NCBI GenBank assembly: GCA_963920765.1 | Contig: OY987242.1 | Location: 28,854,002 to 28,918,001, forward strand | Length of the DNA stretch: 64,000 bases | Direction of reading: 5' to 3' | Source of the DNA: Ulota crispa | Lineage: Eukaryota > Streptophyta > Bryopsida > Orthotrichales > Orthotrichaceae | In this document: positions 12,961-25,257 of the stretch, piece by piece | Numbering within the stretch: position 1 is the stretch's first letter | Layout of the letters: each line of letters begins with the position of its first letter | Notes under the pieces: model-generated | Told to the model about the DNA's origin: nothing | Databases searched by the model: none | The model's input: the letters and a program-made list of their open reading frames with translations, nothing else | Made by a program: the position numbers and the translations under genes

Positions 12961-13361
12961 CACGTGTGAAGCTACTTACCAGACCCTCTGAAACCAGATT
13001 GTGCTATCTAAGTTACACCTGTCCGACCCGTGAAACCCTACATCATGCAAGAAAAGTGAGAAAAATTCTACCAGAAAGGATCCATAACTTAGTTCCATAC
13101 TTGCACGACATGCATAGCACTGTGGATCACATACTGACACTCGCATGCTGATGGAAGAGAACTCGCCCGCTTCTCCGTGCCGAATATTCTGGAATCCTTC
13201 TTCCGAGGCGAACTTTCGAGGACATTTGCCAAATCAGCACTACGACACGGGTCCAAGTTGTCCAACTCGATGTCCCCACGTCGGCTTTCGTACCTAGAGC
13301 AGTTTCAAACGAAGTTACAAGTTACAACCAGAGTCCATTATGGTGACGTCCTGATGACGTT
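12961..13361 (-). promoter_or_regulatory. Putative promoter region of the propeller gene
   Basis: Upstream of the minus-strand first exon are a G-box core CACGTG at 12961-12966 and two TGACG-type (bZIP) motifs: TGACGTC at about 13344-13350 and GATGACGT just after it. These are seen directly; their function is inferred from known plant bZIP sites. Confidence 0.35.
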
Positions 13362-13413
13362 TCCTGGTGTACTGTACAGTGTACATAGAGGCCCATTTTA
13401 CATTAGGTGATTA

Positions 13414-13914
13414 GAGCATCTCCACCGGTTGGCTCCGGCCTGTGATTTATTGTGGCCAAAGGGTCGTTTCTGATTTTAAAATGTCTAGCGTTGACATAGT
13501 GATGGCAAATTTTTGCCTAGTTGCTCCAAAGAAGGCTCCGGGCACTCTCAACTACTGTGGTAGTTTTCATTTATAGCGTGCTTGAGTCATGGCTATGACA
13601 CTTTTATTTATTGCCTTGATGATTGGTGAGGCCCCAATTTAATTGCCATTAGCTCTCTAAAGTCCAAATGCTGACTTGCCCATGTTGCCATGGCAAGGAT
13701 GCATAGAGCATCCCATGCTGCCATGGCAAAGATGCTTGGAGCATCCAAAAATTGCAACTATTTTTGGCATAGCTTTTAATTCCAAACCTTGTAATGTGTC
13801 CTCGTAAACCCAATTTGGTGGACACAGGAATTATATAACAAGCCGACTCTCCATGAAGGGGCCGGGTTGAGCCATATGGCATGTCATTCCACTAGCCAAC
13901 TAGTGGAGATGCAC
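13414..13914. mobile_element. TTA-flanked MITE, copy 3, with two internal units
   Basis: A 501-bp relative of the elements at 2261 and 2701. It starts GAGCATCTCCACCGGTTGGC, ends GCCAACTAGTGGAGATGCAC, and has TTA on both sides (13411-13413 and 13915-13917). It contains two of the 33-bp GCCATGGCAA...GAGCATCC units. It lies just upstream of the propeller gene promoter. Confidence 0.8.
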
Positions 13915-13924
13915 TTAGGGGTTA

Positions 13925-14275
13925 GAGCATCTCTTGCCACCCACCAAATGAGCCCTTTGCATTGCACCCTTAATTGCTTCTGTGAATTGAGTCTCCAACA
14001 GCATTGTACTTGTCAATATGCAAGAGCAGGGCCCTTAAGGTTTAGCCACTTTCAAGTCAAAATTGAGGTTTCTCCAGGCCCCTTCACAATCCTTACCAAG
14101 CACTGTTCAAGCTACGTAGCCAGATGTACTTGTGCAATTTGTTGTTACACAAGTGCGGGGCATAAAACCTTATGGACGGTAGGAGAACTTCACACCATGT
14201 TGCGCTACTTGTTGCTCCCGTCCCCTCTAAACCTAGTTTCTAGGAGCTTCATTTGGCAAGTGGCAGGAGATGCTC
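13925..14275. mobile_element. 351-bp TTA-flanked MITE, second family
   Basis: Termini GAGCATCTCTTGCCACC and AAGTGGCAGGAGATGCTC are imperfect inverses, and TTA flanks both ends (13922-13924 and 14276-14278). The interior differs from the 13414 element, so this is a different Tourist-like family with similar outer ends. It is non-coding. Confidence 0.7.
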
Positions 14276-14278
14276 TTA

Positions 14279-14807
14279 GGTCATCCTCAGTCCACTCGGC
14301 AAATAGTCCCGATATATCAAGCCTAATCTATTGATAGAAAATAGATTATAACATTGAACTTGTATGACTTGAAGGGCATGAAAATTTTCATTTTGAAAAT
14401 GCAATAAAATTTTGATTTGGATATTGCATGATTTAGATATATCACATCAAATGTTAGCTAACTTCCAGAAACTTAAAGGCCTCTCCAAATCAAGCCTAAC
14501 TAAGGAAATTTCAGCCAAAGGGACAATATTGAAGAATCATTGTACCATCCTTTTGGCTGAATTCTCCTTTTTTAGGCTTGATTTGGAGAGACTTCTAAAT
14601 TTTTTAGAAGCTAACAAACATTTGACAGGATGTATTTAGATTAGTCAATGTCCAAATCCAAATGTTGTTACATTTTCATAATAATGTTTTAATGCCCTCC
14701 AAATTATTAAAAATTTATGATAAAATTTATTGTTTATTTAATACCAAACTTAATTGCCAGGATTGTTGCTGGGACTGTTCCCAAGGTTCATTGAATTGTA
14801 GATGCCT
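14279..14807. mobile_element. Foldback MITE, chimeric copy
   Basis: A 529-bp element folds on itself around CTCTCCAAATCAAGCCTAA and its inverse TTAGGCTTGATTTGGAGAG. The left outer arm (GGTCATCCTCAGTCCAC) matches the foldback at 61579. The right outer arm (ATTGCCAGGATTGTTGCTGG) matches the right arm of the foldback at 62076. TTA lies on both sides. It appears to be a recombinant of two subfamilies. Confidence 0.7.
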
Positions 14808-16405
14808 TTAGAATAGGTCAGGGAAGCAGAGTTTTTCTTTTGAATTTGTCGAGGTAGAGCAATCCGCATCCTAGAAGTCACACATATAAGGAAAAATTTG
14901 CTATATTGGAAGGTGTTAATGATCTCTACGTGTTCATCTAATTTTTTACTAATATAAGCTACTTTCATCCAAAATTTGACAAATTGTGTATCTGCCCAAG
15001 TAGGGATTTGGCAGTTTCTTCCACTTCTCCACTTGAATTTTCTATGGTAATGATGGCCACTCCCATTTTGAGGTTAGATATAGGGGAAAATTCACCAAGA
15101 AAATGAACCCTACAGGGAAGTGAAAAAAATTGGCCTAAGTTAGAGAGGAGGTCTGGCTAACATACATAGAGTCGCGCTTCCTACAACAAGGTTTTTTTCT
15201 TCATTTTTTAAGAAGTGCCAAAGTGATGGTTTAAAGTATTATAGTGATGCTCCAAATTTCAACATTCATCCACATGTTGGATAAAAAATATCACATTAAC
15301 ACATAATACTTGTTAATAATTTGGTTTTCATACACAATTTGACAATTTCATCCAAGTAATCATGTTTTTTTCTATAGGCTCGGTGCCAGTTCTGCTCCAA
15401 ATCGTCAAAAAAAAAAAAAAAAAAGAAGAAAGGGTCAACCCATTATGGGCGTGTTACTCCATGTCCCTATGTCCGCAAACCCCCGGCCCCGGTTGAAAGG
15501 CAACATCCCAATTTTGAGAAGGGTAATAAAAACGCATTTGGAATTCCAGGCTGGGACTTGGAGCTATATGTTATGATGGCCAAAGTTCTAATTTCAACTC
15601 CATAGCATTTTTCAACTATTTAATTGTTCTACGTTTTGAAATTGTCATCTTTCAACTTTGTTTAGAATGGATGCAAGAAAGAGGATGTAGGTTTGTTGTG
15701 CGTGCTCTCTACACACGATGAAAAATGTAGTTGTTGGCATTTTTTAATTGCGCAAACTTGCAATGCATCACTAAATGTTGGAAGTGATAAAAATGGCTGT
15801 GATTTTTTGCTGGTAGCAATAATGTTTTTATTTATAATAAGGACTATTGTAGCTGCTGGCTATTGCTAGGCTATGCATTTATCATCAAAATTTTGTTAAA
15901 ATTTTCATTTGTTAGATAGAATGCAAAGTGAAATTCTTAATAAATTTTCAAATTGCATCTATGTGATAATATCAAGAAAGATTGGAAATGTGATATTACT
16001 GAGGTCACAATATGATATTACAAAAGTCACTTTGATTTTAGTAGTATGACTATTTGGTAAGTTCCAAAGGTTGATGGCTATCTTGAGCAATCATTTTATT
16101 TTATTTCTTGTACAATTTTTTTGTTTCAACGTAAGACGAGGATGAAAATAACCTAAGTTCAATTGTTTGTGCACCATTTTTGTGTATGTTCAAGAGAAAA
16201 AAGGGCATAAATTAGAGGAAATACATTCCTGTGAAGACCAAGGTTGCAATAACACTTATTACGTTGGATTTTGGAAAAAAATTAAAAGTGATTACCAATT
16301 CACAAGGATTAGCTATGATAACAATTTTGAAAAATGTTAGGGAATGTTATAAGGCTAATTGAGGATTATTGAAGATTTTGGTTTTTCTTGCAATCAATGC
16401 TAGTA
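14808..16405. other. AT-rich intergenic DNA
   Basis: No gene recognised. A run of about 20 adenines lies near 15403-15424, possibly the tail of an old retroposed sequence, but no SINE promoter boxes could be identified with confidence. Confidence 0.5.
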
Positions 16406-17837
16406 TTAACCCCTAAAGGACCGTTGTTTCTTTGGAGGATAAATGGGATTTTGGGCATGTACCTATGGTTAACTCCTAAAATTCTTTTGTGTTTAGAGGC
16501 CCAAAACTACTTCAAAATACTAATCCTAAACCAGGGTCAAAATCTTCATTGAAACTTACTTTTTCACAAATCCAACCGTAGGATCCTTTGGTTGACTTGC
16601 ACAAGTACATTGTCCCAAAATTTCACTTTTACAAAAATTGTAAAGTGAAAGGTATTGATGAATGAAAGATATAACTAATATGCTAATAAATTTTGGAAGA
16701 ATTTGAAAGTTGTTAATCCCAATGATGAGAATGCTCTAACAAACAATTAGTAATTTTCATTTTCATTTTCATTTGAAAATTTTCAAAATTGAGAGTAAAA
16801 GATAACTTTATATGTTTTTTCTACCCTCTTCCTACCTTCATTGCCCGCAAAATAAAACTCCTTTTAATTCTTACCTCATTATTTGGAATTGAGTGATTAA
16901 ATTTTTTTTGAGTAGGTATCATTTTATACAATTATATTGAAAAAATAAAAATAAAAATAAAAATTGAATATATTTTTTGCTGCCTGGTTTGACATTGAAA
17001 TTGAAAAAACCTTGTAACTTTTGCATTACTTATCAGAATGACATGAAGTAAAGCTTCACCTATAGATTATGATGAGTAGCATCCATCCTAAAAGTTTCAT
17101 GAAAAATTTTCAAATTATGAAGTCAATAGAGCATGTCCGAGTTCTCATAAAGCCCAAAGTAGGCTCCTTGGTCTTTTAGGGGTTAAACTGCTTTGTGTGA
17201 TTTTTTGAAACTTTTATGAGAGATGAGGAATTCAAAGATCTACGTTGGCATCTAAATTTTTATTTATTTTGACATTTATTGAAGAAGTTAAAAATGAATT
17301 TATGAAAAATAGAGGAGGGCAGGCAACCCAAAAACATCTTCAAAAAATGCGTTTTTTTAAAAGTAAAAATATGAAATAGGTTATTTAGACTTATATATAT
17401 GTGGAGAGCTTTGAACCATTCAATTTAAATTGATGAGATGCAAGTTATGAGAAGTTTTAGTTTGAGGGTAGGGAAGGTTTCTCTCATATTCACACCTACT
17501 TGCAACTAAAAATTTCTCATAACTTTCATCTCATCAATCAAAATTGAATGATTCAAAACACCTCACATATACATTAGTTTAATGAACCTATTTCATATTT
17601 TTATTTTTAAAAAAATGAAATTAAAAAAAAGGACTGCCCGCCCCCCCTCGTTTTTTAGACTTTCATTTTTAACTTCTTCAATAAATGTTGAAATTAAGAA
17701 AAAATTAGATATCCACACAGATCTTTGAATTCCTCATCTTCTATAAAAATTTCAAAAAATCACACAAATTAAATTAGTTGTAAGTACATGTGCAAAATCT
17801 CATTTGTCTCCAAGGGCCAACGGTCCTTTAGGGTTAA
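16406..17837. mobile_element. TTAA-flanked composite element containing a long hairpin
   Basis: The left end TTAACCCCTAAAGGACCGTT is matched by the inverse AACGGTCCTTTAGGGTTAA at the right. A second right-type end, GGTCTTTTAGGGGTTAA, lies internally at about 17170-17186. The segment could therefore be a 781-bp element (16406-17186) joined to a hairpin, or one 1,432-bp element. The hairpin arms are roughly 17193-17470 and 17500-17770. The right part is related to 53508-53864. It is non-coding. Confidence 0.65.
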
Positions 17838-19580
17838 CCAAACAAACAAATAGGAGTTTTTGAAATTGCATGGTATCATAAATGTGCAAATATATAGTAA
17901 AGAGTCATATTCTTATTACGGCACTTCTTTCAAATCTCGTGGCATTTTATTGTCACAAAACTTACTCTTAGCCCTTCTAAAAGGTATTTTAAAGATAAGA
18001 TGTAAATAATGAAGTTGTAATGGTAGATGGATTTGAGGCTATTTATTTGATAAATTATTTTTTTATGCACTATTAGAAAAAAATTGGTTTATAAAAGAAA
18101 CCATCTACCTTTGCATTTGCAACATGTGCCAAACATTATCATTACAAACACTTATTTACACAACATTTATTTAATTAGAAATTAATGATTCTAAAATGAA
18201 ACTTGCAAAAGAAAAAATCGATGAATGTTTAACAGACAAATGTTTTTTTTATGAGATTTGCAAAAAAATCAATTCTACTAAATGTGAAACAAACATCTTT
18301 AGAAATTTTGGATGTATAATTATTTATTTATTTATAGGTTGAGTGTTTTGAAGAAGGATGATATGATTGAACAAATCCTTGAACAAATCATGAGAACATT
18401 AACCATTAGGAAATAGAAAAGAATTGGTGATGAAGTGAAGGAATGGCTATGTAAAGTTTTAAAAATAAATAAAAACTTACCCCTGTTTCTTACATAATAA
18501 ACTTGAACAAGTGGTAATAAACATGAACAAGTGGTAAATCAGTCAGTTCAAAAACAATTTTGGTTTCAAGCAAAGCAATTCACTTCTAGAGTTTATCAAC
18601 TAGACAGTGTATTTGATAGCCATTTTTTTGAACAATTGATGTTAGTTCTAAACATATTTCATAGAACTTACACTACCTATTGCCACCTTTCAAAAATGAC
18701 AATTATATTGTTACAAAAATCATGCTTAACTTACACTTGAATAGAGACAACAGCATGGAAGCAACAACAGACTTTCACGTTGTCACCTTTGAAGAAGAGC
18801 TCAATTCAAAGTTGTTAAGGTCATTAGTAATTGCAAGAATATACTTCATTACTTGTTGAGTTGGTGCCACTAAGTGGTCCATAACATTGTGAAACATATG
18901 ATTCTAGGTATCATTGCTTTCAACTGTATTTCCTACCTTTATTTCTTTGTTGCTCAAATGTACGTTGATTTTTTATTGCAAAGAATGTTAGACTTTGTAC
19001 AATTTGGTATCATTACAAACATTGTGCATGTAGTCTCACTAAAGTATCAATTTCAAAAGGAAAAGCAATGAATTTTGTAAAAAATGCAACTAAAATCAAA
19101 TGAAGGAAACAAAATTTAGTGTATACGAGTCATGTAAACCCATTTACCAAGGTAAATGCAAGCCTGAGCATAATTTTTAAATTTTTTTCTATCCATCACA
19201 TGCCCCCATGCGCCCATGTGCCCCATGTGCCCATGTGCCCCATGCGCACTGGTAAGTCCAGTAGTATTAACTTAACTGACAAATTGAACCCTGAATTATT
19301 TTATAGAATAGAGATTGTTCTACTTGGATGCACCATGGGTGAGAACTTCAACAAATTTTATCTAGTTTTTTTTACTGATGGTTATAAGAGGACATTATGG
19401 TGTCAAGTGTGGTGTCAATAGACACTCCATTTTGAAGTCAAAACACAATGTCAAAATTTCCCGTACCTACTCCATTGTATAGAAGAGCTTTGGGAAGAAA
19501 GAGGAGCTTGAGGACCAAGACTTTGAGGTTATGACAAAAGAAGTAGTCTTTTGTAATTTATGTTCCAATTCCAGTGTCAA
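17838..19580. other. AT-rich intergenic DNA with a small CCCATG-rich repeat
   Basis: No supported gene. A short degenerate tandem of CCCATG(C/T)GC units occupies about 19200-19248. Confidence 0.5.
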
Positions 19581-19586
19581 GCTTTT

Positions 19587-19799
19587 ACATAACATTGTTA
19601 AGCAGAGAGAAGAGCTTCCCTCCCCGCGTGGAGGTATGTACCTCCCCCGATATCTGGGGAGGGATTTAGTTATAATATACTTGCTCTGCGCCAATCAGAG
19701 CAAGTATATTACAACTAAATCCTTCCCCAGGTATTGGGGGAGGTACATACCTCCACCCGGGGAGGGAAGCTCTTCTCTCTGCTTAACAATGTTATGTAT
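19587..19799. repeat. Near-perfect 213-bp hairpin
   Basis: Two arms of about 100 bases are inverse copies with only a few mismatches. The left arm begins ACATAACATTGTTAAGCAGA and the right arm ends with its inverse. The loop is only about seven bases (CGCCAAT) around 19689-19695. It could be a foldback MITE or the template for a small-RNA-producing hairpin. No coding content is seen. Confidence 0.85.
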
Positions 19800-20644
19800 G
19801 AGATTTTATAAATGATTGGTTGAAAACCATGTTGTCATTTTTGTCATTTTCCATAAATTTAAGGTTTATTTATTTTTGAAAAAGCAATCAATGTTTCTGC
19901 ATTGCAATCCTGCAAAGTGGCCTTTGAATCTTTAATTGCACTTCCACCTTTGGTTATTTTTGGAATTACCATCTTCAAAGTTATTTTTTATTTTTATTAT
20001 GTTGTGTTCTAAAGGTGATACAATTTGTACTTTCTTTTCTTCTAAACAATTCTTCTATTCTATTTTATAGTTATCACCTCTCAAGAATCATACTGTGTAT
20101 CTATTTTGTTAAATAACATGTGAATTTTATTTATTTAGTTCATAAGGTAGGAGGCTCAAACTCTGTTAGGGCACTAATACCGCTTACCTCCCCAAATGAA
20201 CTCTGCCGGGAGATGTTCTTATTCATAGCCTTTCAGAAATGTGGAGTGGGCATACATTTGAGGAGGTGGGCGGTTTTAGAGCCCTATGACCTTTCCACTT
20301 CAAAATTTCATAACTAATTCCACATTGCTCTAAAAAAAATACAAAATAATTTGAGTTAGATGCCAATTCTTCTTGTCTTTCAAGGAAAATTTGTTGAAAA
20401 GTATTTCAAGGAGTTTCTCCTCCCCAAAATTCAGTTTTAGCTCTTAGATGGTCTATTCATGAGCCTCTTACCTTACTCAAGTTGAATGCAACTTTAAGCA
20501 TCAAGCCATTTTCTATGATAAAATAGAGAGATATAGTGATATAAATAAATGAGAAAAAAATAGGAACTAATGAGTGAAATTGCAAAAACCAACATCATTC
20601 TTTCATACAACATTAAGAGACTTATTAAAATTATTTAGGTTTTT
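19800..20644. other. AT-rich intergenic DNA
   Basis: Nothing recognisable beyond low-complexity AT-rich sequence. Confidence 0.5.
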
Positions 20645-20732
20645 TTAACCCATTAATGGCCAAGCGACCAAAATGTGGTCGATTTCTTGTGTATTTTCAG
20701 AACCTTGGTCGTTAATGGGGTTAATGGGTTAA
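20645..20732. mobile_element. Minimal 88-bp TTAA-flanked element
   Basis: TTAACCCATTAATGGCC at the left and GGTTAATGGGTTAA at the right give terminal inverted repeats. Inner inverses GCGACCAAA and TTGGTCG enclose a short spacer. TTAA lies at both ends. It is the shortest member of the TTAA/CCC family in the window. Confidence 0.6.
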
Positions 20733-20939
20733 GGGAGAACAACCATTTGAGTCTCATGGCCTATAACCGTGTAACGTAACAAATATTATATATTTTTCAT
20801 ATTACAAGGTGCGACTTTGAATTGGATTTCCATTTCCACTCAACACTACAAAAAGGTCTTACTTTCTTAGGGCCAAAACTTCCAAAAGTGCTTCCTTGAA
20901 GACATTTCTAAGTGAAAAGTATAACCACTGTAGTACTCG

Positions 20940-21751
20940 GGACTTGGTGTGAAGCTGCAGGTCCCGATTCAAAGTCCTCGACCAATCAGAATTCAGAGGA
21001 CTTTCAGTAGGACTTAGGATGTGGCACGTGGGACGTGGGATGTGGACTGAACCGCCCCTCAGTTTCTCTCCTCGTCAGTTTCTACATAAGCTTCGACATT
21101 CCACTCCCGCACCCTTCTCCCCGCATCGCACCTCTCAAATATCTCACGGATTGTCATCATAGCAGCCTTCGAGTTTTGGTGAGGTGAGCTTCAGATTTGG
21201 TGTTGTAGCAGCGATCACGTCAATGAAATTGATTGTGTTTGCCGTTTCTGTTTAAGTTGTTACGAAAATGTGGTGACAGGGGTTGCTGTAGAGGGTAAAT
21301 TCGAGAGTCGTCGTTTGTTTCAGTGTGTCGACGTTGTAGCGTTTGTTAGAAGAGCATCGACGGCAAGTTCTCGTGTTGCTCTTTGTTTGCCGTTCTCTGA
21401 CCATCGAGGAGGACAGAGGCGCATTCGGGTCTTAGGGTCGTCGAAGAAGCGGGTTTGTTATCGGCACTGTCAAGAAAGTTTGGTCACGTTATTAGGCGTC
21501 TTCTGCAAACTATCGTTTGTCTCTGTGCTCCTGCACAGCTTCGGTGTCTTCTCAACATTCGATTTTGCTGCGTCTTGACTTGTCTTGAGAAATTTTGCTA
21601 ATTTAGGGTCTTACTAGGATGCACTTCCTTGATTCTTAGTTGAAGATCGGCAACTCTTGCTAATTTTAGCAGAGGAGATTGCATCGCCTGCATCCCGGTG
21701 CTCCTTTGTCTAAAATTCTCACAATTGGTTTCCAATTTGCAGATTCTGGAG
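20940..21751 (+). promoter_or_regulatory. Transaldolase promoter and 5' leader
   Basis: The GC content rises here. A G-box CACGTG lies at 21025-21030 inside GGCACGTGGGACGTGGG, followed by pyrimidine-rich leader sequence (CACCCTTCTCCCCGCATCGC) at about 21110-21130. The long leader to the ATG at 21752 may contain an intron; the reading is from position and motifs only. Confidence 0.4.
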
Positions 21752-24700
21752 ATGGCGGCTCTCAAGATGCACTGCTCGGCAGCGTTATTGGGAACTAACC
21801 TCGGAACGAAAAACGGGGCAACTGTAATTGCTTCGGACAATTTCGTCGGCCTGAAGATGATGCCATCGTTGCAGTCAACGTCTTTCAGCACCCGATCCAT
21901 GCCCGTGAAATCGGCGCCATTGACGCAGCCGGGCCAGTAAGCTATTCTCATCCACTTTCAAGCTTGTAACATGTTCGTGTGCTTAGCTAACAGAATGCTC
22001 TTTCAAAATAATTTCGTCATAGTCAATATAAATCAGGTCGTAACACTTTTGGTAAGATGCTCAAATTCTCTGACATAGAACAATTTGAGAATGTTAAGAT
22101 TGAAGTCCTGTGTAGAGAAAGTTTTGAAAAATGTGGCTGAGGTTGAAACGCTGATACTTACTCTTTGGTTGCCTGTTTTTGCTCTCCTATTTATTTGCAG
22201 ATGCTGGAACACTCTCGCCACCGAGAAGAAGACACTTTTGCATGATATGTATGATCAACAGAAGCAGAGCCCGTGGTATGATAACCTTCGTCGTCCTGTG
22301 ACCATGTTGGAGCCTTTTATCAAGAGTGGTGTTCGTGGAGTCACCAGCAACCCAACGGTAGTGTACTAACGGACCTGGTTGTATTACCTGCAATATTAAT
22401 GACAGCATGTTTGAATTAGAATTATACTGCATGAAGTAAAAAAAATTGCATGCATTTCGTCTTATTACTCTCCGTTCTTGCTTTTGCAGATTTTTGAAAA
22501 GGCAATTACAGGATCCGCTGAATACGATGACCAGTTCAGGTACTACTATACCACTTCAATTGTCATTGAATTGAGACAATTTTATACCATCAAACAGTGT
22601 GTTCAGTTTAAATATTACTGTATCTGGAGCTTTTTGGATACCACAGTACATAGAATCGCCCCTTATGATTCTTGAAGAGGTCTCTCTATGCGTAAGCTTC
22701 TATTTGTGGTGTTGTTTAAAACAGCTTACTTCGCCTGAAAAACCTTCTTATATCAGGAGTAAATCTTAGGTTGCACACTTTGAGTCGAGAATCAGGAACA
22801 CCTCCACAATGGCTCGGAGTTCGTGTTGCATTTATATCTTCATTGTGTTGTGGTGGCAGGCATTGCATTAGAGAAGGCAAGAACGTGGAGGAAGCATACT
22901 GGGAACTCGTGATCAAAGACATTCAGGATGCTTGTGACTTGTTCTTGCCACTGTATGAAAAGAGCAATGGCGGTGATGGTTTCATTTCCGTCGAAGTCTC
23001 TCCGCTGCAGGCTAACGAGACTCAAGAAACCATTGATTCTGCGAAGTATCTGCATCAGAGAGTAAGCCGAGCCAACGTTCTTATCAAGATCCCTGCCACA
23101 CTGGAGTGCATCGAGTCTATCAAGCAAGTTATCGCTGCGTCCATCAGCGTGAACGTGACGGTGAGCGCTCTTTAATTCCTGGCATGTTTATGAAGATTCA
23201 ATCTCCACAGGACCAACTGGGACTTTGTGTTCAATTCTGTTTTATTTTTTGACAAACACATGCATTCTTCTATAGTGAATCTTGTGACAGAAAACTTGGT
23301 CCTCATCTGGAACACGCTTTTCTATACCTTGAATTTCGTTTCCCTGATATTTAAGATGCTTATGCTCAAGTATACCACTGATATGTTTTTTCTCTCCTTC
23401 GCAGCTTATATTTTCTCTGGCGAGGTATGAAGCAGTCATTGACGCGTACCTAGAAGGGCTTGAGGCTGTTCAAGGAGACTTGTCGAAGATTGCAAGTGTT
23501 GCGTCGTTTTTTGTCAGCCGCGTGGATGCGTTGGTTGACAAGAAGCTGAATGCGATCGGCACTAAGGAGGCACTTGAGCTCAAGGGCAAGGTATTAACTA
23601 TCTCTTTGAGGGATAATGAACACTTTCACCAATGAATGATAGAATTTACTTAGCTCAAGCTATGATTTTTCTTCCTTTTTTTTCTTTGCTTTGTTACAAC
23701 TGGCAGATTTTGTGCTACAAACCGCTTTAAATGGCATTTACAATTAGCAGAGCTTAAGTAGACCTACATTTTCTGTAACACCTTATGGGGATTTTCTACT
23801 GGAGTTGTTTGGAGTTTTTAAGCATTTGTGGTTTTTTTGGGAAGAAGCGTTGATGCTCTCATGCATTTGCAGCATGTAAACACCTGAAACATTTGATTTT
23901 CAGTTTCGGGATGTACTGATACCTCTTTATGGTGCAGGCTGCAAATGCACAAGCCGGTCTAGCGTTCAAGCTCTACCAGGAAAAGTTCTCAGGTCCGCGT
24001 TGGGAAGCCTTGGCAAAACGTGGTGCAAAGAAGCAGAGAGTGCTTTGGGCTTCCACTGGTGTGAAGGACCCCGCATACCCGGATACTCTCTACGTTAACC
24101 CTCTTATCGGCCCTGACACTGTAAGTTTGTCTCTGCCAAGAACACAGCAATACCTAACTAAACGCCGCTATCTATCACTAATTCAACTAAAGCAGAACTG
24201 AGTATTTCAAAAAAATGAACAACTTATTGGTGAATGTCTTTAGAATTAACCGTGAGACCTCAAGATATCAAACTCTATTGTTTGCGTGCGCAGCTGTATA
24301 TCAGCTTGGGATAGTTCTATATTCTATCAAATTATCAAGCTTGAATGTGATTTCAAATTGATGTGACGAAATTGATCTAGCCAAAAAACAAGGGTTATTC
24401 CTACTGTTAAGAAACTTTCTATGTGCTATAAAACCTGCTTTCTATTGCACACTTTTGGTTGAAGAGCAGGTTTTGTGCAACTGATGTTTTTGTGTTCTGA
24501 TTGTGATTCTGTGCAACCTGTGCAGGTTACTACCATGCCTGATGTGGCACTGAACGCCTTTGTCGACCACGGAGTTGTGGCGAGAACAATTGATGCCGAC
24601 CTGCCCGGGGCAAAGAGTGTTTATGACAAGGTGGAAGAGCTGGGCATTCCTTGGGAAGACGTTGGCCTCCAGTTGGAGCATGAGGGCGTTGCATCCTTCA

Positions 24701-25257
24701 AGAAGAGCTTTACTGACTTGGTCCAAAACCTCACCGGCAAAGCGGATGCTCTTGCTAAGAGTAAGACACTCTTGACAGACTGAATCTAATGAGATGTATT
24801 TCCCTTCGCCGAAAGCTGAAAGAACTGATTTACAACTGCTTCCGCGATGCATTTTTTTGAAGTAAACCTGTTCATTAAGGTGAAAACAAACGCCGAAAAA
24901 CAAAATTTATACTACGGTGGACTAACGGATGTCTCTTTCATATTCCTTATCAGTTTTTTTGAACTCGGAAATCGTTTTGCCTTTGACCTAATATTCGGAA
25001 CTTACCTCATTTTTAGCTCCAGTTTATTCAAACTAAACCTTTTGGCCATGATTTACAAATCATGTAAATAATGTGAGTTTCAACAATTAGTTTGAAAATA
25101 GATCGGTCCCTGTTAAATCGGGTTTGCTAGTTCACTTTCTTTTTAAAGCTTTAGAAATCAGAGACAGGGTCATTGTTTTGTGAACGTGATGAGTGATGAA
25201 ATTATGTCTCCATTTGCTGATGAAGTGATTTGTTTGATCTTTCTTGCAGCGCTTTAA
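21752..25257 (+). CDS. Transaldolase, plastid type
   Basis: Transaldolase moves a dihydroxyacetone unit between sugar phosphates in the non-oxidative pentose phosphate pathway. Exons are 21752-21936, 22201-22357, 22490-22539, 22860-23160, 23405-23590, 23938-24120 and 24526 onward; all phases agree. The first about 60 residues are Ser/Thr-rich and acid-poor, like a plastid transit peptide. Key motifs are [45 protein letters not shown] with the Schiff-base lysine at about residue 207, [29 protein letters not shown] and [18 protein letters not shown]. The last exon either runs to a stop at 24783 (439 residues, ending TLLTD) or is cut at a GTAAGA donor (24761) and spliced to 25250, ending AKTL at 25257 (434 residues). 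The second fits a strong acceptor (TTTCTTGCAG) and the AATAAA signal near 25405. Similar to Arabidopsis TRA2. Function is essentially certain. Confidence 0.95.

Noticed and set aside
15403-15424. Poly-A run as the tail of a SINE
   Set aside because: No A/B box promoter or target duplication could be identified; left as spacer.
17826-17838. TTTAGGG-like motifs as interstitial telomere sequence
   Set aside because: They occur singly at element ends and not in tandem, and they are better explained as TTAA-type termini.
19200-19248. CCCATG-rich repeat as a CRISPR or minisatellite
   Set aside because: Too short and irregular, without spacers; simple degenerate tandem only.
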